Shown piece by piece: positions 25,090-33,849 of a stretch of 64,000 bases of DNA. The position numbers and the translations under genes are program-made. The stretch's first letter is position 1; each line of letters opens with the position of its first letter. A model generated the notes under the pieces. The model did no database searches. It was given only the letters and a program-made list of their open reading frames with translations, and had not been told where the DNA came from. Location of the stretch: contig CABUOF010000001.1 of the NCBI GenBank assembly GCA_902493125.1, positions 3,071-67,070 on the forward strand, read 5' to 3'. This DNA is from an uncultured Collinsella sp. GTDB taxonomy: Bacteria; Actinomycetota; Coriobacteriia; Coriobacteriales; Coriobacteriaceae.

Positions 25090-25668
25090 ATGGGACTCGC
25101 AGAGCTTGTGTTGCTCGCTATCGGCCTTTCTATGGACGCTTTTGCCGTATCCATCTGCAAGGGCCTTGGCATGAAAAAGATCAACCTTAAAGTCGCCGTA
25201 GTGCTCGGCCTGTTCTTTGGCGGCTTTCAGGCCGGCATGCCCGTAATCGGATGGGCGCTCGGCAGTCAATTCATGGGCATCATCGGACCCATCGACCATT
25301 GGATCGCCTTTATCCTTTTGGCCTTTATCGGCGGCAAAATGCTGTGGGAAGCCTTTACCGAAGACGAGGATGGGGGCGACGGCAAGGATGCCGAAAAGAT
25401 TGACCTGGCAGAATATCTGATTCTTGCCATTGCCACCTCGATTGACGCCCTAGCCGTAGGCATCTCGTTTGCGGCGCTCTCGGTTGACATCGTTCCCGCT
25501 GTATCGCTTATCGGCGCCACAACGTTTATCTTCTCCGTCGCCGGCGTAGCGATCGGCCACACCTTTGGCGCGCGCTACGAAAAACCCGCCACCATCGTGG
25601 GTGGCGTCGTACTCATCCTCATCGGGCTTAAGATCCTGCTTGAGCATCTGGGGATTTTGGCGCTGTAA
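25090..25668 (+). CDS. mntP: manganese efflux pump MntP
   Basis: A 192-residue inner-membrane exporter with six hydrophobic segments. The two repeats each carry the family motif: LSMDAFAVSICKGL near the start and ATSIDALAVGISFA in the second half, with acidic residues in the membrane that bind Mn2+. A charged loop (EDEDGGDGKDAEKIDLAEY) separates the halves. GGGAG is 7 bp before the ATG. The divergent neighbour is disA. A terminator that contains a hip half-site follows. Confidence 0.93.
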   Translation: MGLAELVLLAIGLSMDAFAVSICKGLGMKKINLKVAVVLGLFFGGFQAGMPVIGWALGSQFMGIIGPIDHWIAFILLAFIGGKMLWEAFTEDEDGGDGKDAEKIDLAEYLILAIATSIDALAVGISFAALSVDIVPAVSLIGATTFIFSVAGVAIGHTFGARYEKPATIVGGVVLILIGLKILLEHLGILAL

Positions 25669-25704
25669 CGCCAAGCACAATCGCTCAAAACTCAACGCCA
25701 GCGC

Positions 25705-25738
25705 AAGGCCTCATGCAGAGTTTTGCATGAGGCCTTTT
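25705..25738 (+). terminator. terminator of mntP
   Basis: The 13-bp perfect stem AAGGCCTCATGCA / TGCATGAGGCCTT, loop GAGTTT, then TTCA. The loop and inner stem form TGCAGAGTTTTGCAT, one base from the hip operator arm that follows. Confidence 0.82.
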
Positions 25739-25781
25739 CATGCAGACTTTTGCATGTCATATTGATATGCAAAAGTCTGCA
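25714..25781. promoter_or_regulatory. hipBA operator: 15-bp palindrome plus an upstream third half-site
   Basis: TGCAGACTTTTGCAT (25741-25755) and its exact inverse (25767-25781) flank an 11-bp centre. A third copy with one mismatch (25714-25728) lies 27 bp upstream in direct orientation, inside the mntP terminator. HipB-type antitoxins bind such palindromes to repress their own operon. Confidence 0.78.
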
Positions 25782-25796
25782 CGTTAGGAGATCGCC

Positions 25797-26267
25797 GTGG
25801 ATACCCTTCCCATCACCACACCGCGCCAAGCTGGCATCTACGTGCGCCAGGCACGCGAGGCGCAGGGAATCACCCGTGCCGCCCTTGCTAAAAAAGCCGG
25901 TGTTTCGGAGCGCCTGCTTGCATCGCTCGAGCTAGGAGACGCCACCGGCATTCGACTCGACAAGCTATTGGCAATCTTCAATGCTCTCGGACTGGCGCTC
26001 GCCGCTCAAGGGGATATCGCTAAAACGAATAACGAGCAACCAGTCGACGCCCCGCATGCTGATTTGCAACCTCGTAGCACCCCCAGGCGCCATCACGCTC
26101 AATGTTTTCACCATCGCAACCGTCGCAGCGCAGCCATTCCGACTCTCGCAGATGTCCCCTTTACGTCCGAGCTCTACGACAAGGCCTTCGCCGATTTCGC
26201 CATGTCCAATCTCGGAGTCCCGATTGCCGCAAACCCATCTACCCAAACCAGGCCTAAAGGGAGGTAG
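25797..26267 (+). CDS. hipB: HipB-like antitoxin/repressor (XRE-type HTH)
   Basis: A 156-residue DNA-binding protein. Residues about 12-70 form an XRE HTH (QAGIYVRQAREAQGITRAAL, then KKAGVSERLLASLELGDA). The remaining 80 residues are Pro/His/Arg-rich and probably include the part that contacts the kinase, longer than in E. coli HipB (88 residues). The GTG start is preceded by AGGAG at 8 bp. The gene lies 15 bp after the palindrome and 3 bp before the kinase gene, the standard antitoxin-toxin order. Confidence 0.85.
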   Translation: MDTLPITTPRQAGIYVRQAREAQGITRAALAKKAGVSERLLASLELGDATGIRLDKLLAIFNALGLALAAQGDIAKTNNEQPVDAPHADLQPRSTPRRHHAQCFHHRNRRSAAIPTLADVPFTSELYDKAFADFAMSNLGVPIAANPSTQTRPKGR

Positions 26268-26270
26268 CCA

Positions 26271-27575
26271 ATGGCCACCACATCGCTTCGGACTATTATT
26301 TGCGGTGTACCCGCAGGAACGCTCATGCAAGATGAGAGCGGTCTGGTCAGTTTTGTCTACGATCAAGATTATTACGGGCCAGCCCTATCGACCAACATTC
26401 CCGTATCAAATCGCACATACGGCCAACAGGTCATGAATCCGTACTTGTTTGGTCTTCTACCCGACAGCGAGGATCAGCGAAAGGCGATTGCTGCCGAATT
26501 CGACGTTAGACCCAACAATGCCGTTGCGCTGCTCAGCCATATCGGACTCGACTGTCCGGGCGGAGTGCAGTTTTGCGCCGAAGAAGATATCGACGCCGTC
26601 TTGCATCGCACTGGCGAATACCGCCCTATAGACGACCACGAGATTGCCTTGCGCCTCAAGTCGATCAAGGATGACCGCGAGACATCGTGGATGGGCTTAG
26701 ATGAAAGTTGGTCACTTGGAGGCAACCAGGGCAAGTTCGCACTCGCGCTCATAGACAGTCGCTGGTGCGAATGCCTAGGCTCCTCGCCCACGACGCATAT
26801 TTTCAAAAATGGTGTTATCGGATTTAAACTCGAGGCTCTTAATGAGTTCGTCTGCATGAAAAGCGCCCAGCGCGCGGGTATCGCAACGGCGAACGTTGAG
26901 TATCGCTTATTTGAGGACGAACCCGCCCTCATTGTTGAGCGATATGACCGCGTGAAAGTCAAAGACGGAACAATCATGCGTCTACATCAAGAAGACCTCT
27001 GTCAGGCCCTTGGAGTGATGCCCGCTCAAAAGTACACAGCAGACGGCGGCCCGACCGCACGCGATATTCAGGAACTCCTCGTCAATACGAGTCATCATCA
27101 ACTTAACCTGTATCTGTTTACGCAGATTCTCTTCTTTAACGCCATCATCGGCGCACCGGACGCGCATGCGAAGAACTATTCCCTGCTTCTTGGAAACGGC
27201 GACACAGCTATGATGGCCCGTATGTATGACGTTGCATCGGGGCTGGCATACGAACGCATGCGGCGAAAAGCGCGCCTTGCCATGAGCGTTGGCGGCGAAA
27301 ATCGTGTGGGGCGCATCGGTCCAGGCGCTATCCGTCGATACCACGGTATGGGCGACCCCGCGCTGGAGGCGGCGCTCACCGATGCCGGGCTATCCGAGAA
27401 GTTTTGCTTTGCGACCATGATGGACCTCGCCTACGAGGTACCCGTTTGCATGGAAGAGGTCATGGACGAATACGCCGACCTGCCCGGCATGGCGGACCTG
27501 CGCGAGCATATGCTCGGCCCCGTCCGTGAAAACTGCCAGCGCACCCTCGACCTCATCAAGGCGGATATGGGCTAG
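26271..27575 (+). CDS. hipA: HipA-family serine/threonine kinase toxin
   Basis: A 434-residue kinase. In E. coli HipA phosphorylates glutamyl-tRNA synthetase and causes persistence. The N-terminal subdomain (about 1-110) contains QVMNPYLFGLLPDSEDQRKA. The kinase core has Lys155 (GGNQGKFALAL), Lys179 (THIFKNG), VERYDR (222-227), catalytic Asp297 in APDAHAKNYSLLL and metal-binding Asp320 in RMYDVASGL. All key residues are present, so it should be active. GGGAGG precedes the ATG. HipB lies 3 bp upstream and a shared terminator follows. Confidence 0.92.
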   Translation: MATTSLRTIICGVPAGTLMQDESGLVSFVYDQDYYGPALSTNIPVSNRTYGQQVMNPYLFGLLPDSEDQRKAIAAEFDVRPNNAVALLSHIGLDCPGGVQFCAEEDIDAVLHRTGEYRPIDDHEIALRLKSIKDDRETSWMGLDESWSLGGNQGKFALALIDSRWCECLGSSPTTHIFKNGVIGFKLEALNEFVCMKSAQRAGIATANVEYRLFEDEPALIVERYDRVKVKDGTIMRLHQEDLCQALGVMPAQKYTADGGPTARDIQELLVNTSHHQLNLYLFTQILFFNAIIGAPDAHAKNYSLLLGNGDTAMMARMYDVASGLAYERMRRKARLAMSVGGENRVGRIGPGAIRRYHGMGDPALEAALTDAGLSEKFCFATMMDLAYEVPVCMEEVMDEYADLPGMADLREHMLGPVRENCQRTLDLIKADMG

Positions 27576-27606
27576 GTGGCGGCAAATTCCCATTTCCCGA
27601 AAGAAG

Positions 27607-27647
27607 AGAGGGGGCACCCATCGCAAAAGCTCGGGTGCCCCCTCTCA
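27607..27647. terminator. bidirectional terminator between hipA and pepD
   Basis: The 14-bp perfect stem GAGAGGGGGCACCC / GGGTGCCCCCTCTC with a 13-nt loop, between convergent genes. Confidence 0.85.
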
Positions 27648-27701
27648 TAATGTCATTTGCAATCCGCTAGCACGTGGCTCGGACTGCTGCTAGCGCAACC
27701 T

Positions 27702-29159
27702 TTACGCAGCGAGGCGCTTGAGGACGTCGATGAGCAGCTCGTAGAAGCGCTCGGCAGAAGCGAGCTCCATGCTCTCGTCCGGGGTGTGGACATCGGAGAG
27801 CGTCGGGCCCACGGCGATGGCGTCCAGGCCGTGCAGGGCCTCGGCAAACAGGCCGCACTCAAGGCCGGCGTGAATGGACTCGATGCGCAGCTCGGAGCCA
27901 AAGAGCTCGCGATAGCTCTCGACAAAGATGTCGCGGACCGGCGAATGCTCGGCATAGCTCCAACCGGGATACTCGAACTCAAACTTGGCGTCGAAGCCCA
28001 AGACATCGGCCAGCGTCTGCAGGCGGTCCTTGAACTCGTTCTGCAGCGAGGTGATCGAGGAGCGCGGGGACAGCATAATCTTGACCTGGTCGTCAGAGGT
28101 GGCAACCACGCCGATGTTGGAGGAAACCTCGACGGAGCCGTCAGTGGCGACGTTGCGGCGAATCACGCCGTTAGGGGCAAGACGCAGGGCGCGGATGAGG
28201 GCAAGCGCGGACTTCTGGTCCATGGCCTCGACCTCAGTGTTGTCGGCAATCTCAACCGTGCAGGTAAAGCCGGGGTCGAAGACCTCGAGCTCGGCGGTGA
28301 CGTCGGCGATGATGCCCCTTGCGATCTCGGCCGCGGCCTCGGCGGCAGCGTGGTCGGCGTAGACCAGAACAGCCTTGCACTCACGGTTGATGGCGTTGTC
28401 CTTGGTGCCGCCGTTAAAGCTAACGATGGCGGGCTCGCCGGCAACCATCAGGCGGTCGATGATGCGGGCCATGATGAGGTTGCCGTTGCCGCGCTCCAGG
28501 TGGATATCGCTGCCGGAGTGGCCGCCCAGCAGGCCGGAGATGTCGAGCGTGAGGGTGCTACCGGTCTTGTGCTCGCGCGCGATCGGGCAGGTGTAGGTAA
28601 CGACAACGCCGCCGGCGCAGCTAACGGTGGCAACGCCCTCTTCCTCAGAGTCGAGGTTAATCATGGTGCGGGCGCTAATCTGGGACTTGTCGAGCGTCTC
28701 GGCGCCGACCAGGCCAGTCTCCTCGTCGGTGGTGAATACGCACTCGAGGGCCGGATGGGCAATCGAATCGTCGTTGAGCACGGTAAGCATAAGCGCGACG
28801 GCGATACCGTTGTCGGCGCCCAGAGTGGTGCCGTTAGCGGTGAGGACGCCGTCCTTGACGACCAGATCGATACCATCGGTCGTAAAGTCGTGCTCGACGG
28901 AACCCAGCTTGTCGCACACCATATCGATATGGCCCTGCAGCATCACGGTCGGGGCATTCTCGGCACCGGCAGATGCGGGCTTGCGAATGATAACGTTGTA
29001 GACCTCGTCCTGGTACACATCGAGGCCGCGCTCCTTGGCAAACGCAACCAGGAAATCGCTGATGCCCTTCTCGTTGCCAGACCCACGGGGGATCGCGCTG
29101 ACCTCCTCAAAGAAATGGAACAGCTGGGCGGGCTCGTAGCCGGTAATCTTGTAGTCCAT
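27702..29159 (-). CDS. pepD: aminoacyl-histidine dipeptidase / cytosolic non-specific dipeptidase (M20C)
   Basis: A cytosolic zinc dipeptidase of 485 residues. Metal-site motifs are VMLQGHIDMVCDK (His, Asp), GTTLGADNGIAVALML (Asp), FTTDEETGLVGAETLD (Glu-Glu) and later LLGGHSGSDIHLERGNGN. AAGGAGG precedes the ATG at 29159. The M20C family hydrolyses Xaa-His dipeptides such as carnosine. It is a single gene. Confidence 0.93.
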   Translation of the reverse strand: MDYKITGYEPAQLFHFFEEVSAIPRGSGNEKGISDFLVAFAKERGLDVYQDEVYNVIIRKPASAGAENAPTVMLQGHIDMVCDKLGSVEHDFTTDGIDLVVKDGVLTANGTTLGADNGIAVALMLTVLNDDSIAHPALECVFTTDEETGLVGAETLDKSQISARTMINLDSEEEGVATVSCAGGVVVTYTCPIAREHKTGSTLTLDISGLLGGHSGSDIHLERGNGNLIMARIIDRLMVAGEPAIVSFNGGTKDNAINRECKAVLVYADHAAAEAAAEIARGIIADVTAELEVFDPGFTCTVEIADNTEVEAMDQKSALALIRALRLAPNGVIRRNVATDGSVEVSSNIGVVATSDDQVKIMLSPRSSITSLQNEFKDRLQTLADVLGFDAKFEFEYPGWSYAEHSPVRDIFVESYRELFGSELRIESIHAGLECGLFAEALHGLDAIAVGPTLSDVHTPDESMELASAERFYELLIDVLKRLAA

Positions 29160-29307
29160 GGTGCCTCCTTGGCGCAACTGGTTAGACAGTAAGACATGCG
29201 CCTTGTATATTCCCAGACTTTACGTGCATAAACCAGTCGAAAACGCCGAGCGCCCTCGCATCATCGGCTAACGGCGAGGAAACGCCACTTTATCAAGATA
29301 AAGCAGG

Positions 29308-29835
29308 TTAGACGGGCCGTGCCGAAGGGACGTTGGACCCTTCAACCAACTTCAACGCCTGTTGAACATTAATGCATACACCATTGGTATGTTTAATGAG
29401 ATTTTTGTCTTCTGTCACGACGTAATCGGCATCAATGCGATTGGCGACGCCCAGCATCAGGTCGTCCTCAAAGTCGTTGTGATGATACTTGAACACAAAG
29501 GAGTCGAAGACCTCGTCTGCACCGACCGAGGCAATAATCGACTTTTGCCGAATCAGGCGAACACACGCCCACGCTGTCTCGTCGGCACCGGCGATGGCTT
29601 CGGGAGTGAGAGCCCCCTCACGGCGGGCGTCGGCCTTCATCGTCCTTCCCAGAATGTAATAGACGTCTTTGACAGACAGGGAGGACGAGAAGAGGACGAT
29701 ATCCTCCGCTTCCGCCGCGCGAGAAAGGAGCTCGACTATCGGCCTGGTCGCATTCGTACGAGCGAGAAAGTAATCTAGCCAGACGTTCGTGTCGATCAAC
29801 AGCTTGAGCACACGTTTCGTTCCGACGCCGCTCAT
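29308..29835 (-). CDS. PIN-domain toxin (VapC-like ribonuclease)
   Basis: A 175-residue PIN nuclease. The first catalytic Asp is in LLIDTNVWLDYFL (Asp15). Acidic residues follow in FSSSLSVKDVYYIL and in HHNDFEDDLMLGVANRIDAD, ending with VVTEDKNL. The start at 29835 overlaps the antitoxin stop (ATGA), the usual toxin-antitoxin coupling. PIN toxins of this type cut tRNA or rRNA. The C-terminal stretch beyond the PIN core is longer than in typical VapC (about 130 residues). Confidence 0.87.
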   Translation of the reverse strand: MSGVGTKRVLKLLIDTNVWLDYFLARTNATRPIVELLSRAAEAEDIVLFSSSLSVKDVYYILGRTMKADARREGALTPEAIAGADETAWACVRLIRQKSIIASVGADEVFDSFVFKYHHNDFEDDLMLGVANRIDADYVVTEDKNLIKHTNGVCINVQQALKLVEGSNVPSARPV

Positions 29836-30200
29836 AATTCGATCCAATCGCTGAATCTCTCGCTCATCATTTGATCGTATAACTCGTCGTAATCAAAGGC
29901 TTCATCGGGGCTCGGCCTCTGAATCGAGAACCGCTCATAAAAATTCGAAATTAACGCAGCCCCTTCCGAGACGCGGGACGATCTCGCCTTCGATCGTATG
30001 TCGTCAGGCAGGACTTCGTCATCATTCTTTTTTGCGACGGGCATATGACCGTTCTCGGTCAAGTACTGCCACAGCTCCCTCACAGCTTGTGACGGCGTCA
30101 TGCCAATATGAGTCAGTACGGCGTCTCCTGCCTCTTTGAGCTGGCGATCTATACGCACGTTCATCTGAACTGGCCGCGTGTCGAGTATTGATGTAGGCAT
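29832..30200 (-). CDS. RelB/DinJ-family antitoxin
   Basis: A 122-residue protein whose first 55 residues form a ribbon-helix-helix of the RelB/DinJ type (PVQMNVRIDRQLKEAGDAVL, then THIGMTPSQAVRELWQYLTE). An acidic, probably flexible toxin-binding tail ends FDYDELYDQMMSERFSDWIE. AAGGAG precedes the ATG at 30200; the frame opens 20 codons earlier inside the operator. It is coupled by ATGA to a PIN toxin rather than the more usual RelE/YafQ partner. Confidence 0.86.
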   Translation of the reverse strand: MPTSILDTRPVQMNVRIDRQLKEAGDAVLTHIGMTPSQAVRELWQYLTENGHMPVAKKNDDEVLPDDIRSKARSSRVSEGAALISNFYERFSIQRPSPDEAFDYDELYDQMMSERFSDWIEL

Positions 30201-30211
30201 ATCAACTCCTT

Positions 30212-30242
30212 TGCTATACTGAATCTCAATTTCAGTATAGCA
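30212..30242. promoter_or_regulatory. operator/promoter of the RelB-PIN pair
   Basis: Perfect 12-bp arms TGCTATACTGAA and TTCAGTATAGCA with a 7-bp spacer. On the minus strand the outer arm contains TGCTATACT, an extended -10. Binding of the antitoxin would therefore block RNA polymerase. Confidence 0.78.
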
Positions 30243-30324
30243 CGGCAGATTGAAGCACATTTCAATAGAAACGGGGGCGCCTCCTTATCGGAAACGCCCC
30301 CGTTATACAAGGTATGTTTAATCC

Positions 30325-32967
30325 CTACAGCGCGCCGGAACCGGCTTGCATCATGCCGCCGGGGCCCGAGGTCACGCCGCCGCTCACGGGCGCGGCGTTG
30401 CCGGTGTGCGGTGCCGCCGGGGCGGTATCGCCACCGAGCGTGCCCGCCGGACGCGGTGCCGGGATCTCGCCCGTGCCGTGGCTAAAGACAAACTTGCCAT
30501 CGGCCACGTCGCACAGGACGGTATCGCCCTCGCCCCACTCGCCGGCCAGGAGCTCCTCGGACAGCGGGTCCTCGATGAGCTTTTGAATAGCACGGCGCAG
30601 CGGACGCGCACCGTTGGTGAGGTCGGTGCCCTCGGCCACGATCTTGTCATAGGCCGCATCGGTGAGCTTGATGTTCATGCCGTTTGCGATCAGGCGCTGG
30701 CGCAGGTCGTCCACCAGCAGGTGCGCGATCTTGGTCAGGTTCTCGCCCGAAAGCTTCTGGAACACCACGATGTCGTCGATACGGTTGAGCAGCTCGGGGC
30801 GGAACAGGCGCTTAAGTTCGCCCATCGCGCGGCCGCGGATCTCACTCGAGGTAAGGCCCTGCTCACCGGTGGTGCCAAAACCGACGCTCGCATCCTGCGC
30901 GATCTCGCGGGCGCCCACGTTGGACGTCATGATAATCACGGTATTGCGGAAGTCGACCGTCTTGCCCTGGCTATCGGTCAGACGGCCCTCCTCCAACACC
31001 TGCAGCAGGATATTGAAGATGTCGGGGTGCGCCTTCTCGATCTCGTCGAACAGCACGACCGAGTACGGGTGACGACGAACGGCCTTGGTAAGCTGACCGC
31101 CCTCGTCGTGGCCCACGTAACCCGGAGGGCTACCGATGAGCTTGGAGACCTCAAACTCGCTACCGAACTCGGACATGTCGAAGCTGATGAGCGCGTCCTT
31201 GCTGCCAAAGAGGTACTCGGCGAGCGTCTTGGCGAGCTCGGTCTTGCCCGTGCCGGTGGGACCCAGGAAGATAAAGCTGCCGCCGGGGCGACGCGGATCC
31301 TTGAGCGGCGAGCGGCTGCGGCGCACGGCCTTGGCGACGGCCTCGACAGCCTCGTCCTGGCCGATGATGCGGGTCTTGAGCACGCTTTCGGTCTGCAGCA
31401 GGCGCCGGCTCTCGCTCTCGGTGAGCGAGGAAACCGGCACGCCAGAGGTCACGGACACGATGTCGGCAATCTGGGCGACGTCGATGGTGAGCGGGCTGGC
31501 GTCGAGCTCGGCGGTCCAGGCGGCCTTGGCCTCGGCGAGCTCAATCTCGGCGGCCTTCTGCTGCTCGGTGATCTCGGCGGCCTTGTTCATGTCGTCGCTC
31601 TCGGTGGCCTCCTGCGCGGCGGCCTTGAGCTCCTCTATGCGATGCTCGGCCTCGCGCACCGGCTCGGGCGCGCGGTTGGCGGCGATGCGGGCGCGGGCGC
31701 CGGCCTCGTCAATGAGGTCGATGGCCTTATCGGGCAGGAAGCGATCCTGGATGTAGCGGTTGGAGAGGTTCGCGGCGGCCTCGATAGCACCCTGCGTATA
31801 GCGCACATGGTGGTGCTCCTCGTAGCGCGGCTTGAGCGCAGTCAGGATCTTGACCGTGTCCTCGACGCTCGGCTCCTCGACATCGATGGTCTGGAAGCGA
31901 CGCTCGAAGGCCGGGTCCTTGGTGAGGTACTTGCGGAACTCCTCGGCCGTGGTGGCACCGATGATCTGGAAAGCACCGCGTGCGAGAACGGGCTTGAGCA
32001 TGGAGCTCGCGTCGATGGAGCCCTCGGCAGAGCCGGCACCGATGATGGTGTGCATCTCGTCAATAAACAGGATGACGTCGTCAGCCTCGGTGGCCTCCTG
32101 GATCACGTTCTTGAGGCGCTCCTCAAACTCACCGCGATACTTGGCGCCCGCGACAAGACCCGGCAGGTCGAGCGTCCAGATATTCTGGTTCATGAGGTTC
32201 TCGGGCACGTTGCCGGCTGCAATCTGCTGAGCCAGGCCCTCGACGATGGCCGTCTTGCCCACGCCGGGGTCGCCCAGAATGAGCGGGTTGTTCTTGGTGC
32301 GGCGCGAAAGAATTTCCATCATACGCTGGACTTCCTTTTCGCGACCAATTACAGGGTCGAGCTCGCCATCGCGCGCCTTTTGCGTGAGGTTGGTGGCGAA
32401 CTGCTTGAGCGTATCGGTGCCGCTCCCCTTTTGCTGCGACGCGTCCGAGCCGCTAAAGAACGGCAGGCCCGCACCGGGACGCCCGGCACCGGCGCCGGCG
32501 AGCGGACGCTTCTTGTCCTGGTCCTTGGCGGTAAGTTTCTCGATAGCCTTTTTGATGGAGGCGGACGACACACCCAGGCGCATGAGGATGTCCATGGCCA
32601 TGCCGTTACCCTCTTCGACGATGCCAATCAGCAAGTGCTCGGTCGACACGTAGGTCTGGTTGTTCTCACGTGCCACGCGGAAGGAGCGCTCCATCACGCT
32701 GATGACGAGCGGCGTAAAGGCAAGCTTGGCAGCCTCGGTCTCCTCGCTGGGCTCGGGAACCGTGGTCTGGACCTCCTTGAGGGTGTCCATGATGTCGTCG
32801 TAGGAGATATCAAGCGAGCGCAGCGCCTCGGCAGCGATGCCCTCGTCCTCCTTGGCGAGTGCGAGCAGCAGGTGCTCGGTGCCCACCTTATTTGAGTGCA
32901 GATCGAGCGCCTCCTGTTTGGCCATCGACATGACCTTGCGCGCTCGATCGGTAAATCTATCTAACAT
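30325..32967 (-). CDS. clpC: ATP-dependent Clp protease ATPase ClpC
   Basis: An AAA+ unfoldase of 880 residues that feeds ClpP. Two Clp_N repeats (residues 1-145, [20 protein letters not shown]) precede AAA-1 (Walker [10 protein letters not shown], Walker [11 protein letters not shown]). A middle coiled region follows, then AAA-2 ([31 protein letters not shown]) and a Gly/Pro-rich tail. The ATG at 32967 has AAGGA upstream; the frame opens 11 codons earlier. No McsA, McsB or CtsR gene lies next to it, so this is the stand-alone actinobacterial type. Confidence 0.96.
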   Translation of the reverse strand: MLDRFTDRARKVMSMAKQEALDLHSNKVGTEHLLLALAKEDEGIAAEALRSLDISYDDIMDTLKEVQTTVPEPSEETEAAKLAFTPLVISVMERSFRVARENNQTYVSTEHLLIGIVEEGNGMAMDILMRLGVSSASIKKAIEKLTAKDQDKKRPLAGAGAGRPGAGLPFFSGSDASQQKGSGTDTLKQFATNLTQKARDGELDPVIGREKEVQRMMEILSRRTKNNPLILGDPGVGKTAIVEGLAQQIAAGNVPENLMNQNIWTLDLPGLVAGAKYRGEFEERLKNVIQEATEADDVILFIDEMHTIIGAGSAEGSIDASSMLKPVLARGAFQIIGATTAEEFRKYLTKDPAFERRFQTIDVEEPSVEDTVKILTALKPRYEEHHHVRYTQGAIEAAANLSNRYIQDRFLPDKAIDLIDEAGARARIAANRAPEPVREAEHRIEELKAAAQEATESDDMNKAAEITEQQKAAEIELAEAKAAWTAELDASPLTIDVAQIADIVSVTSGVPVSSLTESESRRLLQTESVLKTRIIGQDEAVEAVAKAVRRSRSPLKDPRRPGGSFIFLGPTGTGKTELAKTLAEYLFGSKDALISFDMSEFGSEFEVSKLIGSPPGYVGHDEGGQLTKAVRRHPYSVVLFDEIEKAHPDIFNILLQVLEEGRLTDSQGKTVDFRNTVIIMTSNVGAREIAQDASVGFGTTGEQGLTSSEIRGRAMGELKRLFRPELLNRIDDIVVFQKLSGENLTKIAHLLVDDLRQRLIANGMNIKLTDAAYDKIVAEGTDLTNGARPLRRAIQKLIEDPLSEELLAGEWGEGDTVLCDVADGKFVFSHGTGEIPAPRPAGTLGGDTAPAAPHTGNAAPVSGGVTSGPGGMMQAGSGAL

Positions 32968-33159
32968 GCTCGTTTCCTTACATGAGTTCATCGAAATCAA
33001 AACGCCCGCCCGTCGGCGGCGCTTTTGTCTCTTTACCCACAGGTTGTCTATGTTAACAGCTGGAGGAATATCTATAAACCCGGCTCACATGAATGCAGGT
33101 TATGACCGCATCGCGGGACTCACCGCGCGATGCGCGACAGGCGCCCCGCAAGAGAAACC

Positions 33160-33849
33160 CTAGGCGTCTTTCACCACGTCGGGACTCGTCGCACGCGATG
33201 CGCGATAGGCATCGGCCTCCTTGGAGACGCGTTCGAGCAGCTCGGATGTATCGACGCCCTCGACTTGCGCGACCGTTTCCACCGTCTGCATGGCGACCGC
33301 CCTCAGGTACGCGCACGCGCTGTCCCCCGGCTGCTCGAGGTCTATCTCCTCGCCGCCCTCCCGGGCAAAGCCGACCGCCATCACAAAGCCCATGATGCCC
33401 GAGACCAGAAAGCCCACCGCAAAGCTCGAATCTGCCTTGAGCTCTTCTCCGTCGGGGTGGACGATCTCTCTCACGCGGTCGATGATGATCGTATGGATGC
33501 CCTGCACGACCTGCTCGGCGGCACCCGCCCTCATGGTGATGACGATGCGCCGCAGCAGGCAGCGGACGTCGCGCCGGTCGAACGCCGAAAGGTCGCCCTC
33601 GCTCGAAAAATGCCAGAGGGCATCGGTGATGAGCTCGTTATCCTGCAGCAGCTGGGCTATGGCGATGGCGACGAGTTCATCGAAATCGTGAAAATAGTAG
33701 TAAAACGTTCCGCGATTGCACTGGGCGGCGCGGGTCACCTCGCCAACCGACAGCTCGAAGATGCTGTTGTTCTCGATGAGCTCCCAAAACGCCTCGATGA
33801 TACGGGTGCGTGCATCGGGCGCATCGGCGTCCTTACGCGGTCTCGCCAT
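33160..33849 (-). CDS. TetR-family transcriptional regulator
   Basis: A 229-residue repressor. The N-terminal HTH reads RTRIIEAFWELIENNSIFEL and GEVTRAAQCNRGTFYYYFHD, the TetR signature. The C-terminal ligand domain is not of a known subfamily by eye. The ATG at 33849 lies inside the end of the activase gene (17-bp overlap), so the two are co-transcribed. The 21-bp palindrome before the activase gene is the likely target. Confidence 0.88.
   Translation of the reverse strand: MARPRKDADAPDARTRIIEAFWELIENNSIFELSVGEVTRAAQCNRGTFYYYFHDFDELVAIAIAQLLQDNELITDALWHFSSEGDLSAFDRRDVRCLLRRIVITMRAGAAEQVVQGIHTIIIDRVREIVHPDGEELKADSSFAVGFLVSGIMGFVMAVGFAREGGEEIDLEQPGDSACAYLRAVAMQTVETVAQVEGVDTSELLERVSKEADAYRASRATSPDVVKDA

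Noticed and set aside
30346..32895. 849-codon plus-strand frame opposite clpC
   Set aside because: An antisense shadow of a GC-rich gene, with low-complexity Gly/Leu/Arg/Ala composition and no conserved motifs. Similar long shadows lie opposite lysS (41427-43448), asnB (51623-53437), cysS (21023-22612), the activase gene (33716-36295) and pepD (27657-29192).
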